Shown piece after piece: positions 7,966 through 16,576 of a stretch of 64,000 nucleotides of DNA (position 1 is the first letter of the stretch; the number at the start of each line of letters is the position of its first letter). A model generated the notes under the pieces. The model did not search any database. It worked only from the letters and a program-made list of their open reading frames with translations, and was not told the origin of the DNA. A program made the position numbers and the translations under genes. Source of the DNA: DAOTXS01 sp034435055. Its GTDB lineage: Bacteria; Chloroflexota; Anaerolineae; UBA4142. The stretch covers positions 1 to 64,000 of the forward strand of contig DAOTXS010000043.1 in assembly GCA_034435055.1 (NCBI GenBank), in the 5' to 3' direction.

Positions 7966-10167
7966 ATGAAACGCGGTTGCTGGATTTTCATTGTCGGTTT
8001 GCTGGTTCTGTTGGTTTGTCTCGTCGCCGGCGTTTTGGGATTTTTGTTGATTCCCACCGCCGCGTCGATGCCGCAAGTGTTCATCCACTCGCCGTTGAAT
8101 GGCGAGCGCGTGGTGGTCGGTCAAGATACGTTCATTCACGCGAGCGCGCGCGGCGAACAAAAGATCAAACGCATCGAGTTGTGGGTCAACGGCGCGTTGC
8201 AAGACGCGCAAACCAGTAACGTGCCCGGCGGCGTCTCGCCGTTTCCAATCGTCGTGCATTGGCGTCCGCCGGTTTCCGGTACGCACAACATTGTCGTCCG
8301 CGCATTCAATTCGCAGAACACGCGCGGCAACGCCGAGATCAACGTTCAAGCGGTGGCGAGCGGCGACCGTGATAACGACGGCACGCCGGATGCAATCGAT
8401 GGTTGTCCCGATCAACCCGGCATTTCGACGAACAACGGTTGTCCCGCGCCGATTGCCGGCGACCGTGATGGCGATGGCGTGCCCGATAGTTCGGATAAAT
8501 GCGCCGATCAACCCGGCACCACGCTCGCCGAAGGATGTCCCGATGCTGACGGCGACAGCATCGCAGACGCGCGCGATGCGTGCCCGCGTGAATTTGGCAG
8601 CGCGGAGCGCAACGGCTGTCCTGTGCCCGGCGATGCCGATGGTGATGGCGGTGTTGATTCGGCAGACGATTGCCCGCGCGAGCCGGGACCTGCATCCACG
8701 CGCGGCTGTCCGGATCGCGACGGCGATGGCGTACGCGATCGTGTTGATGCTTGTCCTGATCATCCCGGCGTTGCCGGGTTTGGTGGTTGTCCGGATCGCG
8801 ACGGCGACGGCGTGCGCGATGCCATCGATCTTTGTCCGGATGTGCCGGGGCTCGCATCGAACGCCGGCTGTCCGACGACGAGCGCCGGTGATCGCGATGG
8901 CGACGGCGTACGCGACGACACCGATCTTGCGCCGGATGAAGCTGGGGCAGCCGAAAGTGGCGGTGCGCCACCACCGGGCGGCGGCGCGGATCGCGACAGT
9001 GATGGCAGACCAGACGCGGAAGAAGCCGCGACTGATCCGTTGAGCGGATTTGATTTGCTTTTGCGCAACTACTTGATGCGGTTCGTGCCGGTCGAACTGC
9101 AAGCGTTGGAGTTTCAAGTGTCCGGCGATTACACCTCGGTGTACTGTTACGCCAGCGTCGCCGGCAGAGCGGAAGAACGGATCGGCCCTTTTGCTCCGCT
9201 CGGCGCGCGGCGGTGGGATATTGCCGCCTTCTTGGGTCCGTTGAACAGTCGAACCTTTATGGCGCCGGCGGGTCAGCCACTCCACGTCCGCGTCGAGTGC
9301 AATGGCATTGTCGGCGGAATTCGTGTTCCACCGGGCGGCGGCATCGGCGAAGGTGGCGGATCGGAAGCGTACTTTGACCTTGGCACGATGGCGCGCACTC
9401 ATACCATCACAACGAGCACGATTGACGAAGTGACGGTAGAATCGAGCGGCGGAAATCCGGGACATTCGTTCCGCGTCAAGTATCGCGTGTGTTCGCCCGG
9501 GTGTGGATTAGCCGTGTTGCCTGCACCGATGATCACGCTCGTGCACGGCGGGGGACAACATCGTCTAGTGTGGGTGTGGTCCGGTCATGCGTACGACATC
9601 AACGGATTCAAGTTGTATATGAACGGCAGTTATATGTTCAGCGTCGACGCGCACAGCACGAGTTATCTTTTCCGCGACGTGCCGCCGTGCGGACGCCGAT
9701 TCGACATTCAACTCTCGGCGTATCGCGGCAATCCGCACCGCCCGGACAGCGAATCGCCTTTGAGCAATGTCGCTACGTGGCATGGTGGTTTGTGTCCACG
9801 CACAGCAACGGTTAGTTTCGAGAGATTGATTACAAGGAGTTTCTGGCCGCAGTTCTTCCGCAAACCAACTTACGGATCGTTCTGTGTGGGTGATGAATGC
9901 CGTGCCTTTGAGTCAGAGATGGGTGTAATGTCGAACGCAACTCAATGGATCAGTGACTTGTTACCGCGCAACACTTTCACCACCGATCTTGAACCGGACG
10001 ACTCGCTCTATCTTGCTATGACCATCCGTGACCGTGATCCCGGACGCGATGATACGCTCTTTGATCAAATCCTCGTCCTTCCGCCGGCTGAAATTGTAAC
10101 TCGTGAGATTCGGACGATAAGTTATGAGAATATGATAGTGATTCAGTTGAGCGTCAGAGATAGATAG
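7966..10167 (+). CDS. secreted protein with Ig-like domain and eight thrombospondin type-3 repeats
   Basis: 733 residues. N-terminal membrane anchor/signal (residues 3-27), an Ig-like domain at ~32-125, then eight Asp-rich TSP3-type calcium-binding repeats at ~130-355, each like DRDGDGVRDAIDLCPD with paired Cys in most copies. The C-terminal ~375 residues are beta-rich, with an FN3-like piece (KLYMNGSYMFSVDAHSTSY). Probably an extracellular calcium-stabilised adhesion or matrix protein. ATG codons at 7960 and 7966 both fit; 7966 is preferred because AGGAG (7952-7956) is 9 bases away rather than 3. It probably shares a transcript with the preceding gene (73-base gap). Confidence 0.87.
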   Translation: MKRGCWIFIVGLLVLLVCLVAGVLGFLLIPTAASMPQVFIHSPLNGERVVVGQDTFIHASARGEQKIKRIELWVNGALQDAQTSNVPGGVSPFPIVVHWRPPVSGTHNIVVRAFNSQNTRGNAEINVQAVASGDRDNDGTPDAIDGCPDQPGISTNNGCPAPIAGDRDGDGVPDSSDKCADQPGTTLAEGCPDADGDSIADARDACPREFGSAERNGCPVPGDADGDGGVDSADDCPREPGPASTRGCPDRDGDGVRDRVDACPDHPGVAGFGGCPDRDGDGVRDAIDLCPDVPGLASNAGCPTTSAGDRDGDGVRDDTDLAPDEAGAAESGGAPPPGGGADRDSDGRPDAEEAATDPLSGFDLLLRNYLMRFVPVELQALEFQVSGDYTSVYCYASVAGRAEERIGPFAPLGARRWDIAAFLGPLNSRTFMAPAGQPLHVRVECNGIVGGIRVPPGGGIGEGGGSEAYFDLGTMARTHTITTSTIDEVTVESSGGNPGHSFRVKYRVCSPGCGLAVLPAPMITLVHGGGQHRLVWVWSGHAYDINGFKLYMNGSYMFSVDAHSTSYLFRDVPPCGRRFDIQLSAYRGNPHRPDSESPLSNVATWHGGLCPRTATVSFERLITRSFWPQFFRKPTYGSFCVGDECRAFESEMGVMSNATQWISDLLPRNTFTTDLEPDDSLYLAMTIRDRDPGRDDTLFDQILVLPPAEIVTREIRTISYENMIVIQLSVRDR

Positions 10168-10208
10168 AAAACCACCGGCGGGAGCAAATCCCGCCGGTTT
10201 CGTTTTTC
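10168..10208 (+). terminator. intrinsic terminator after the TSP3-repeat gene
   Basis: Stem ACCGGCGGGA (10174-10183) / TCCCGCCGGT (10189-10198) followed by TTCGTTTTT. It lies between convergent stops at 10167 and 10213 and may weakly serve the minus strand too. Confidence 0.85.
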
Positions 10209-10212
10209 CGTT

Positions 10213-13188
10213 TTATTCGTTCGGCAAATCCGTCTCCGCGACGCGCCCGTGCTCCAACACAAGGCGATGCGTAAACAGCCGCTCGTTCACGTGCACGTGG
10301 CTGATGAGAAAAATCTGATCGAACGCGCGCGCGATTTCCCCTTCCGTCAGTAAATAGATCAACGCCTCGGCGCGTTCATCGTCGAACGAACCCAGCGGCT
10401 CGTCGAGGAAGATGAACGACGGCGCGGAGCCGCGTTCCGACGGCAGAGTTGCGAGTGCAAACGCAAGGCGCAACGCGAGCGAAAATTGATCTTTGGTGCC
10501 GCCGCTGAAAATATTCTTCTCTTTGAACGCGCCGCCGTTCGAAACGCGCTCGTCCCACACTTGAATCTTGTACGTCTCGGGATCGAGCTGCGCGTCGTGA
10601 TACCGGTCGCGCGTGAGCGTGGGCAAAATCTGCCGCATATAATCCATCGTCGCCGGCAAAATTTTTTGCACGATGCGCCGCCGTGCAATCGACGCGATTT
10701 CGACGCCCTTTTCGCGCGCCATCGCCTCCCGCATTTTTTGTTCCCACTTTTGCTGACATTCGATTCGATCGAGCGCGTGCCCTTGTAATCCTAGTTCGCG
10801 TTCGATTTGCGATTGCCGGTCGCTCAATGAACGCACACGCCCAACCAACTCGCGATACGCTTGGCGCAACGTCGCTTCATCCCCCAGCTCAAGTGTCTGT
10901 AATCTTGCTTGCAATTTTTCTAGTTCTGAAAATACCGGCGACGCCGCGAGCGGATTGGGTTTGCCGAGCAACTCGTGCACGCGCGCGTACAGCAGATCGA
11001 CGTTGCGTTGGCGCGTGGCGCGTTCACCCTGACGGCGTCCCAGCTCGCCTTCCAGTTCGCGCGCTTGCTTGCCCGCGCTTTCGCCGCCGAGGACATCGTA
11101 CTCCGCGCGCAATTCCTTGCCTAGCGTTGTATAATCGTCGAGCGTCAACGCGGCGTCCCACTCTTTGCCGTTCGGTTTCAGGAGGCGCGCTTTTTCGTAC
11201 AACTCGCGCGCTTGTGCCAACAACGATTCCCGGCTTTTCTCGCGCGTTGCGATCTCCTCCGTCAAGCGATTCGCTTCGATGCCGCGCCACTGCAGTTGCT
11301 CGATTTTCGCCTGCAATTGAAATTCCGCGCGACGCACGCTATCCAGATCGACGCCGACGTTCAACGCTTGAGCGACCGTTTGCAAACGTGCTTGCCAGCG
11401 CGCGAGAATCGATTCTGCTTTTTGCGCGGCGCGTTCGTTGCGTGCGCGTTCCGCCGGCAGATTCGTCGATTCATCGACGGCGTTTTGTTGTTGCAACTCG
11501 TTCAGCACCGCGCGCGCTTTAAACCATCGTTCGCGCGTGGCGTTTTGCGCGGCGCGCAATTCCTCGACCGATTGTTCGTGTGAGCTTCGTTGCGCTTGCG
11601 CCAGTTCCATCGATTGCGGAATCGCAATGCCCAGTTGCGTCAAGCGCGCTTCGGCTTGATTCAGTCGCGCGCGTTGTGATTCGCTCACCGATTCATGCGC
11701 GCGCACCTCGCCTTCCGCGCGTCCCAGCTCTTCCGCCGCGCGCGACACCTCGCGCCATAGGGTGGTCGCGCGGATGGCAAGCAAAATCACAACGAGAATC
11801 GAAAGCACGAAAAAGGCAAGCGCCGGCGCGGCGATCAGTGACAACGGCGCGGCGCCGGTTTGGGCGACGATGATCATTGGCACAAGGAACGCCGCGGCGG
11901 CAAGCGCGAGCGCGAGTCCGCCAAAGCCAAACAACTCGATGCGGAATCGTCGCGCCAGTTGATCGCGTTCCAATTGTTTGAGCTGCACCGTTTCTGCCGC
12001 CTGACTTGCCGGCGCAACTTCACGGCGCGCCGCAACCCACGTACTCATCGCTTCATCGATTTCGAATTCGCGCAATCGCGCATCGAGTTGTGCCAGCGTG
12101 TCTTCTTCGGTGGCAATGGTGGTGTTCAAATCCACCAAACGTTTTTCGACACTTGCGATTTGCATTGCGCGTTGCGCGTATCGTTCGCGCGCGTTGCGTA
12201 CCTGTTCAAGCCGCGCAATGAAATGCGCGAGCCGCCGCAAATTGGCAATTTGGTTTTTGAGACTGGGAATTTCGTTGACGGCACGTTGCGTTTCAACTTG
12301 CTCTTGCTTCATCCGTTCGATCTCGCGCGCGTTATCCGCGATCCGTTCGATGGCGCCGCACGCGGTTTTGACCTCCTGCATCGCCAGTTTCAACGCCTCG
12401 ATGCGTTCGACGCGCGCGAGTGTTTGGGCGCGTTCACGGGCAAGTGTTTGAATCGCCGCATCGATTTGTTGCACCGCGCGCAATTCGCTCAGCGTACCAT
12501 CCACCGCGCCGGACAAATCGATCAACTTGAGTTGCTCTTCTGTCTTGGCAAGTTGATTTTCAAGTGTTGGAAGTTCCGCTTGAATCGCGGCGAGGTCGGC
12601 GCGTTTTTTCAAACGGTCGAGTTCACGCTTGTCTTCGCCGGTCACCTTTAATTCATTCTCAATCGCCACCAACGCATCGAGATTCAAAAGTTTGGCGAGC
12701 GATTCTTCGCGTTTGGCTTTGCTCAACCCTTCGAGTTTCTCCAATTTCTTTTGTTCGACGAAACACGTGTTGAGCAATGCCTCACCGTCGAATCCCAGTT
12801 CGGCGACGAGGCGTTTGTTGACCACGGTGTTGCCGCGAATCTCTTCGATGATTTGGCCATCGCGCGCAATGTCGAGTTCCCAGACATTTTGTTTGCCGCG
12901 CACAATCGACCGCGCGATCTTGAGCAGGCGATTGCCGCGCTCCACGTGCACATCGAGTTCGACGCGCGCTTTTTCGATGTCGTAGCGAATCAAATCGTCG
13001 AGTCCGCGCGCGCCGGTTTCAGTCGCAAGCGCGTTGCCAAAGAGCGCAAAGAACACCGCTTCGAACAAAGTCGATTTGCCGGCTTCGTTTTTTCCTTGGA
13101 CCAGAATTCGCGCGTGATCCGGAAATTTCAGTTCGATTTCCTGGAGCTGTTTGAAATTGTGAGCGTAGAGGCGTTTGAGTCGAATCAT
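10213..13188 (-). CDS. SbcC/Rad50/YhaN-like ATPase with two membrane segments in its coiled coil
   Basis: 991 residues. N-terminal half-ATPase: MIRLKRLYAHNFKQLQ and Walker A GKNEAGKST (32-40). Long charged coiled coils occupy ~170-400 and ~480-850. C-terminal half-ATPase: signature FSGGTKDQ, Walker B FIFLDEPLGSFDDER, switch His in LISHVHVNE. Where Rad50/SbcC carry a zinc-hook CxxC, this protein has two hydrophobic segments (~413-474: GFGGLALALAAAAFLVPMII and LAFFVLSILVVILLAIRAT), as in Bacillus YhaN, so it is likely membrane-anchored. No SbcD/Mre11/YhaO nuclease gene is nearby. It starts 2 bases after the M32 peptidase stop, so the two are co-transcribed. A DNA repair or DNA-end role is family-based inference. 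Confidence 0.88.
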   Translation of the reverse strand: MIRLKRLYAHNFKQLQEIELKFPDHARILVQGKNEAGKSTLFEAVFFALFGNALATETGARGLDDLIRYDIEKARVELDVHVERGNRLLKIARSIVRGKQNVWELDIARDGQIIEEIRGNTVVNKRLVAELGFDGEALLNTCFVEQKKLEKLEGLSKAKREESLAKLLNLDALVAIENELKVTGEDKRELDRLKKRADLAAIQAELPTLENQLAKTEEQLKLIDLSGAVDGTLSELRAVQQIDAAIQTLARERAQTLARVERIEALKLAMQEVKTACGAIERIADNAREIERMKQEQVETQRAVNEIPSLKNQIANLRRLAHFIARLEQVRNARERYAQRAMQIASVEKRLVDLNTTIATEEDTLAQLDARLREFEIDEAMSTWVAARREVAPASQAAETVQLKQLERDQLARRFRIELFGFGGLALALAAAAFLVPMIIVAQTGAAPLSLIAAPALAFFVLSILVVILLAIRATTLWREVSRAAEELGRAEGEVRAHESVSESQRARLNQAEARLTQLGIAIPQSMELAQAQRSSHEQSVEELRAAQNATRERWFKARAVLNELQQQNAVDESTNLPAERARNERAAQKAESILARWQARLQTVAQALNVGVDLDSVRRAEFQLQAKIEQLQWRGIEANRLTEEIATREKSRESLLAQARELYEKARLLKPNGKEWDAALTLDDYTTLGKELRAEYDVLGGESAGKQARELEGELGRRQGERATRQRNVDLLYARVHELLGKPNPLAASPVFSELEKLQARLQTLELGDEATLRQAYRELVGRVRSLSDRQSQIERELGLQGHALDRIECQQKWEQKMREAMAREKGVEIASIARRRIVQKILPATMDYMRQILPTLTRDRYHDAQLDPETYKIQVWDERVSNGGAFKEKNIFSGGTKDQFSLALRLAFALATLPSERGSAPSFIFLDEPLGSFDDERAEALIYLLTEGEIARAFDQIFLISHVHVNERLFTHRLVLEHGRVAETDLPNE

Positions 13189-13190
13189 TT

Positions 13191-14699
13191 TTACTTGATA
13201 TTGTAGATTTCGCCGAACTTGTTTTTCAAATAACGAATGTACGGCGCAACATCGATAGAACCGCCGACGACGCGCGCGAGTGTTTCTTTCGGCGTGAACT
13301 TGCGTCCGTGCCGATGCAATTTCTCGCGCAACCATTCGCGCAATTGCATAAATTCACCGCGCTCGAATTGCGCGTACAAGTCCGGAATGTCAGCCAGCAC
13401 CTTTTCCCAAATCTGCGACGCGATGATGTTGCCGAGTTGATACGTTGGAAAATAGCCCACCAACCCAACCGACCAATGAATATCTTGCAAACATCCTTGC
13501 GCATCGTTCGGAACATCGACGCCGAGATATTGTTTCATCCGCGCGTTCCACGCTGCGGGCACATCTTTCAGCGCGAGTTTGCCTTCCATAATTTCTTGTT
13601 CCAACTCAAACCGCACGATGATGTGCAAACCGTACGTCGCTTCGTCTGCCTCGACGCGAATGAAGGATGGTTGCACTTTATTGACCGCACGATAAAACGT
13701 TTCGGTATCGACGCGCAAAAACTGTTCAGGAAAAGTGGCTTGGATTTTGGGATAGAAGAATTTCCAAAACGCGCGACTGCGTCCGACCAGATTTTCCCAC
13801 AGGCGGCTTTGCGATTCGTGCAGACTACTCGATGTGCCACGCGCCAGAATCGTGCGTTCAAGTTCCGGCGCGACGCCGTTTTCGTACAAACCGTGTCCGC
13901 ATTCGTGCATCGAGCCGAAGAGCGACGGATTGATATAATCCTCGTAATACCGCGTGGTGATGCGAATATCGTTGATGCCGGAATTGCTCGCAAATGGATG
14001 CACCGTCGGGTCGAGCCGCCACGAATCAGCGCGAAAACCGAAATACTCGATGACGTTCAGTGCGAATTTGCGTTGCCGGTCGATGGGGAATTTTCCGTGC
14101 AAGCATTCGTCGCTCACCGCATCGATGCGCGCGCGAATCTGGGCGATGAGCGGAATTAAATCTTTTTTCAGCGCGTCGAAAACTGTTTTGACTTCGACAG
14201 TTTTCATTCCGCGCTCGAAATCGTCGAGGAGTGGATCGTAGACGTGATCGTACGGCTTGAAGCAATCGACGTAACGATGCTTGAGTTCGATGTTTTTCTC
14301 AAGATACGGCAAAAAGAGTGTGAAATCGGATTGCTTACGGGCTTCGACCCAGGCGTTGCGCGCGAGCGAGGCGGCGCGCGTCATTTCGACGCGCAGTTCG
14401 GTGGGAACGGCTTTTTGCTTTTCGTAATCCTCCCGCGCCACGCGGATCAAGCTTGCGTCGTCGGAATCGTACGGTAAACTTTTTTCGTACTCGCGCAAGT
14501 CGTCCAACCATTTGCCGACTTCGGCGGAGGTAAATTGGCTGTGCGCGATTTTGCCAAGCGTTGCCAATTGCTCTGCGCGCACCGCCGCGCCTTTGGGCGA
14601 CATCATCGTTTGCTGATCCCAGCTCAGCACCGCGCTAATTTTGTTGAGGTCGGCAATTTCGGTCAAACGATTTTTTAGATCGGCGAATTGTGGATGCAT
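13191..14699 (-). CDS. M32 family metallocarboxypeptidase (carboxypeptidase Taq type)
   Basis: 502 residues, the full family length (~500). Zinc site HECGH in SLFGSMHECGHGLYE (~residues 255-270) with preceding DIRITTRYYEDY, typical of M32. N-terminal helices start LKNRLTEIADLNKISAVLSWDQQTMM, the classic M32 opening. It is a cytoplasmic metal-dependent carboxypeptidase that removes C-terminal residues from peptides. ATG at 14699 is preceded by an AGGAG-like site (ACAGGAGAATCAC). It is the first gene of a probable two-gene unit with the SbcC/YhaN-like ATPase. Confidence 0.95.
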   Translation of the reverse strand: MHPQFADLKNRLTEIADLNKISAVLSWDQQTMMSPKGAAVRAEQLATLGKIAHSQFTSAEVGKWLDDLREYEKSLPYDSDDASLIRVAREDYEKQKAVPTELRVEMTRAASLARNAWVEARKQSDFTLFLPYLEKNIELKHRYVDCFKPYDHVYDPLLDDFERGMKTVEVKTVFDALKKDLIPLIAQIRARIDAVSDECLHGKFPIDRQRKFALNVIEYFGFRADSWRLDPTVHPFASNSGINDIRITTRYYEDYINPSLFGSMHECGHGLYENGVAPELERTILARGTSSSLHESQSRLWENLVGRSRAFWKFFYPKIQATFPEQFLRVDTETFYRAVNKVQPSFIRVEADEATYGLHIIVRFELEQEIMEGKLALKDVPAAWNARMKQYLGVDVPNDAQGCLQDIHWSVGLVGYFPTYQLGNIIASQIWEKVLADIPDLYAQFERGEFMQLREWLREKLHRHGRKFTPKETLARVVGGSIDVAPYIRYLKNKFGEIYNIK

Positions 14700-14725
14700 G
14701 TGATTCTCCTGTATGACAAAAGAGA

Positions 14726-15877
14726 TTACACTTGTGTTCCTGGGTCGAACAATCGTTGATGTTCCTGCAACGCGAAACGATCTGTCATCCCGGCGATGTA
14801 ATCACACACAACGCGCGCAGGATATTCGTCGTTCATTTTGCGTTGCACCGATTTGGGTAAAAGTTTGGGGTTCTTGACGTACGCCGTGAATAATTCTTCC
14901 AGCACCCGTTCGGCTTTTGCCGCCATCCGTGCCACACGATAATGGCGATAAAAATTTTCCATCAGAAAATCTTTGAGCACGCGATTCTTGCGCTCCAGCT
15001 CATCGGAAAAAGCGACGATGGGTTTGCCGACCGCGCGCAATTTTTCCACCGAGTCGATGTGGCGTTCGCGCAATTCGCGGTCGGTCGTCATCACAAAATC
15101 GCTGACCTCTTGATTGACAAGCCAGCGCACAAAACGATGGCGCATCAAGTCGTTAAAGCGGTCTTCGCAATCGCCGCTAATCGCGCACCAATCTTGCCAC
15201 ACTTCCAAATGGTGCAAATCGCGCGGGTCGAGAATGCCGGCGCGCAAACCGTCGTCCAGATCGGCGGTGCTGTATGCCACTTCGTCGGCGACACTGCCCA
15301 GTTGCGCTTCGAGCGTGGCGGCTTCGTGCGGGTTGTAGACCGCCGGGTTCACCGTGTCGTACTCGGTTTCGTGCTTGGCAATGCCTTCGCGTACTTCGTA
15401 CGTGAGATTGAGTCCGCGATAATCGTCAAAGCGTTCTTCCAATTCTTCCACGATGCGGAGCGATTGGACTTGATGATTGAATCCGCCGTACTCTTTCATC
15501 AACTCGTTCATCTTGTGCTCGCCGGAATGACCGAACGGCGTGTGTCCCAAATCGTGCGCGAGGCAAATCGCTTCCGCCAGATCTTCATTCACACCAAGCG
15601 CGCGCGCAAACGTTCGGGCAATTTGGGCAACTTCGAGCGTGTGCGTGAGCCGGGTGCGATAGTAATCGCCTTCGGTAATAACGAAAACCTGGGTCTTGTA
15701 TTCGAGCCGGCGGAAGGCCGTCGTGTGAATGATGCGATCGCGGTCGCGTTGAAACGCGGTGCGATAAGGATGTTCAGGGTCGGGATATTGGCGTCCGCGC
15801 GAATGGCGGCTCTGCATCCCGTACGGCGCGAGGCGCGCGGCTTCTTGCGCTTCTAGTTGTTCGCGGGTGGTCAGCAT
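14726..15877 (-). CDS. dgt: deoxyguanosinetriphosphate triphosphohydrolase (dGTPase, HD domain)
   Basis: 383 residues. HD-domain metal site: RLTHTLEVAQIART (His), ICLAHDLGHTPFGHSGE (His-Asp) and a later Asp in ADLDDG. FRRLEYKTQVF and the AFQRDRDRIIHT start region match the dGTPase-like family, which cleaves dNTPs to nucleoside plus tripolyphosphate. The ATG at 15877 follows GGGAGAAATATT. A -10 box (TATAAT on the minus strand, 15907-15902) is visible, so it can be transcribed separately from the response regulator gene just upstream. Specificity for dGTP versus other dNTPs cannot be told from sequence. Confidence 0.93.
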   Translation of the reverse strand: MLTTREQLEAQEAARLAPYGMQSRHSRGRQYPDPEHPYRTAFQRDRDRIIHTTAFRRLEYKTQVFVITEGDYYRTRLTHTLEVAQIARTFARALGVNEDLAEAICLAHDLGHTPFGHSGEHKMNELMKEYGGFNHQVQSLRIVEELEERFDDYRGLNLTYEVREGIAKHETEYDTVNPAVYNPHEAATLEAQLGSVADEVAYSTADLDDGLRAGILDPRDLHHLEVWQDWCAISGDCEDRFNDLMRHRFVRWLVNQEVSDFVMTTDRELRERHIDSVEKLRAVGKPIVAFSDELERKNRVLKDFLMENFYRHYRVARMAAKAERVLEELFTAYVKNPKLLPKSVQRKMNDEYPARVVCDYIAGMTDRFALQEHQRLFDPGTQV

Positions 15878-15913
15878 AATATTTCTCCCAAGGCCGGCAC
15901 GATTATAGCACAC

Positions 15914-16573
15914 TTATTCTTTCAACAAGTGATCGCGAATGCGATGCTGAACGGCAAACGCGGCGGCTTGCGCGCGCGACGACAAATTCAACTTGCCGAG
16001 AATCGCGCTCACGTAATTGCGAACCGTCTTCTCGCTCAAGAAAACTTGAGCGGCGATTTCACGATTCGTCTTGCCTTCCGCGACGAGCGCGAGAATGTTC
16101 AATTCTTGCGCGTTCAATTTGCGAAACGCCGATTGCTCGTCCCGGCGCGAGGATTCGCGGACGCGCGCCAACACTTTTTGCGTGAGTGCGGGATCGATCA
16201 GCGATTCGCCGCGCCCAACGATTTGCAACGCGCGTACCAATTCATCACTGCCAATTTGCTTCAACACGTACCCGGATGCGCCCGCCGCAATCGCATCGAA
16301 CAACATTGCGTCATCGGCAAACGAGGTGAGCATAATCACTTTGGTTGCCGGTTGTTGCGCGACGATTTGACGACACGCTTCGATGCCGCTGACGCCGGGC
16401 AAGCGAATATCCATCACGACGACGTCCGGTTTGAGTCGCAACGATTTTTCAATCGCGTCCGTCGCAGTGCCCGCTTCATCGATGATTTCAAATTCGGGAT
16501 GGCGCGCGAGTAACGTCTGCAAACCGATGCGGACAACTTCGTGATCGTCAACAAGAATGATTCGCAAAGGCAT
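15914..16573 (-). CDS. NarL/FixJ-family response regulator (DevR/LiaR-like)
   Basis: 219 residues. Receiver domain with acidic pocket Asp9-Asp10, phospho-acceptor Asp55 (VVMDIRLPGVSG) and the switch Lys in GYVLKQ; a LuxR-type helix-turn-helix occupies ~150-205 (LNAQELNILALVAEGKTNREIA, SEKTVRNYVSAILGKL). It is phosphorylated by the histidine kinase encoded 3 bases upstream and then binds DNA. A symmetric box near 18069-18082 in the divergent promoter region is a plausible target. Complete, normal length. Confidence 0.95.
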   Translation of the reverse strand: MPLRIILVDDHEVVRIGLQTLLARHPEFEIIDEAGTATDAIEKSLRLKPDVVVMDIRLPGVSGIEACRQIVAQQPATKVIMLTSFADDAMLFDAIAAGASGYVLKQIGSDELVRALQIVGRGESLIDPALTQKVLARVRESSRRDEQSAFRKLNAQELNILALVAEGKTNREIAAQVFLSEKTVRNYVSAILGKLNLSSRAQAAAFAVQHRIRDHLLKE

Positions 16574-16576
16574 TCA

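Noticed and set aside
8339..9465. Long open frames opposite the TSP3-repeat gene
   Set aside because: They arise from the regular codon pattern of the Asp/Gly repeats; His/Arg-rich translations with no domains.
10683..13206. Plus-strand frames over the SbcC/YhaN-like gene
   Set aside because: Arg/Ala-rich shadows of a long coiled-coil gene; no ribosome sites or domains.
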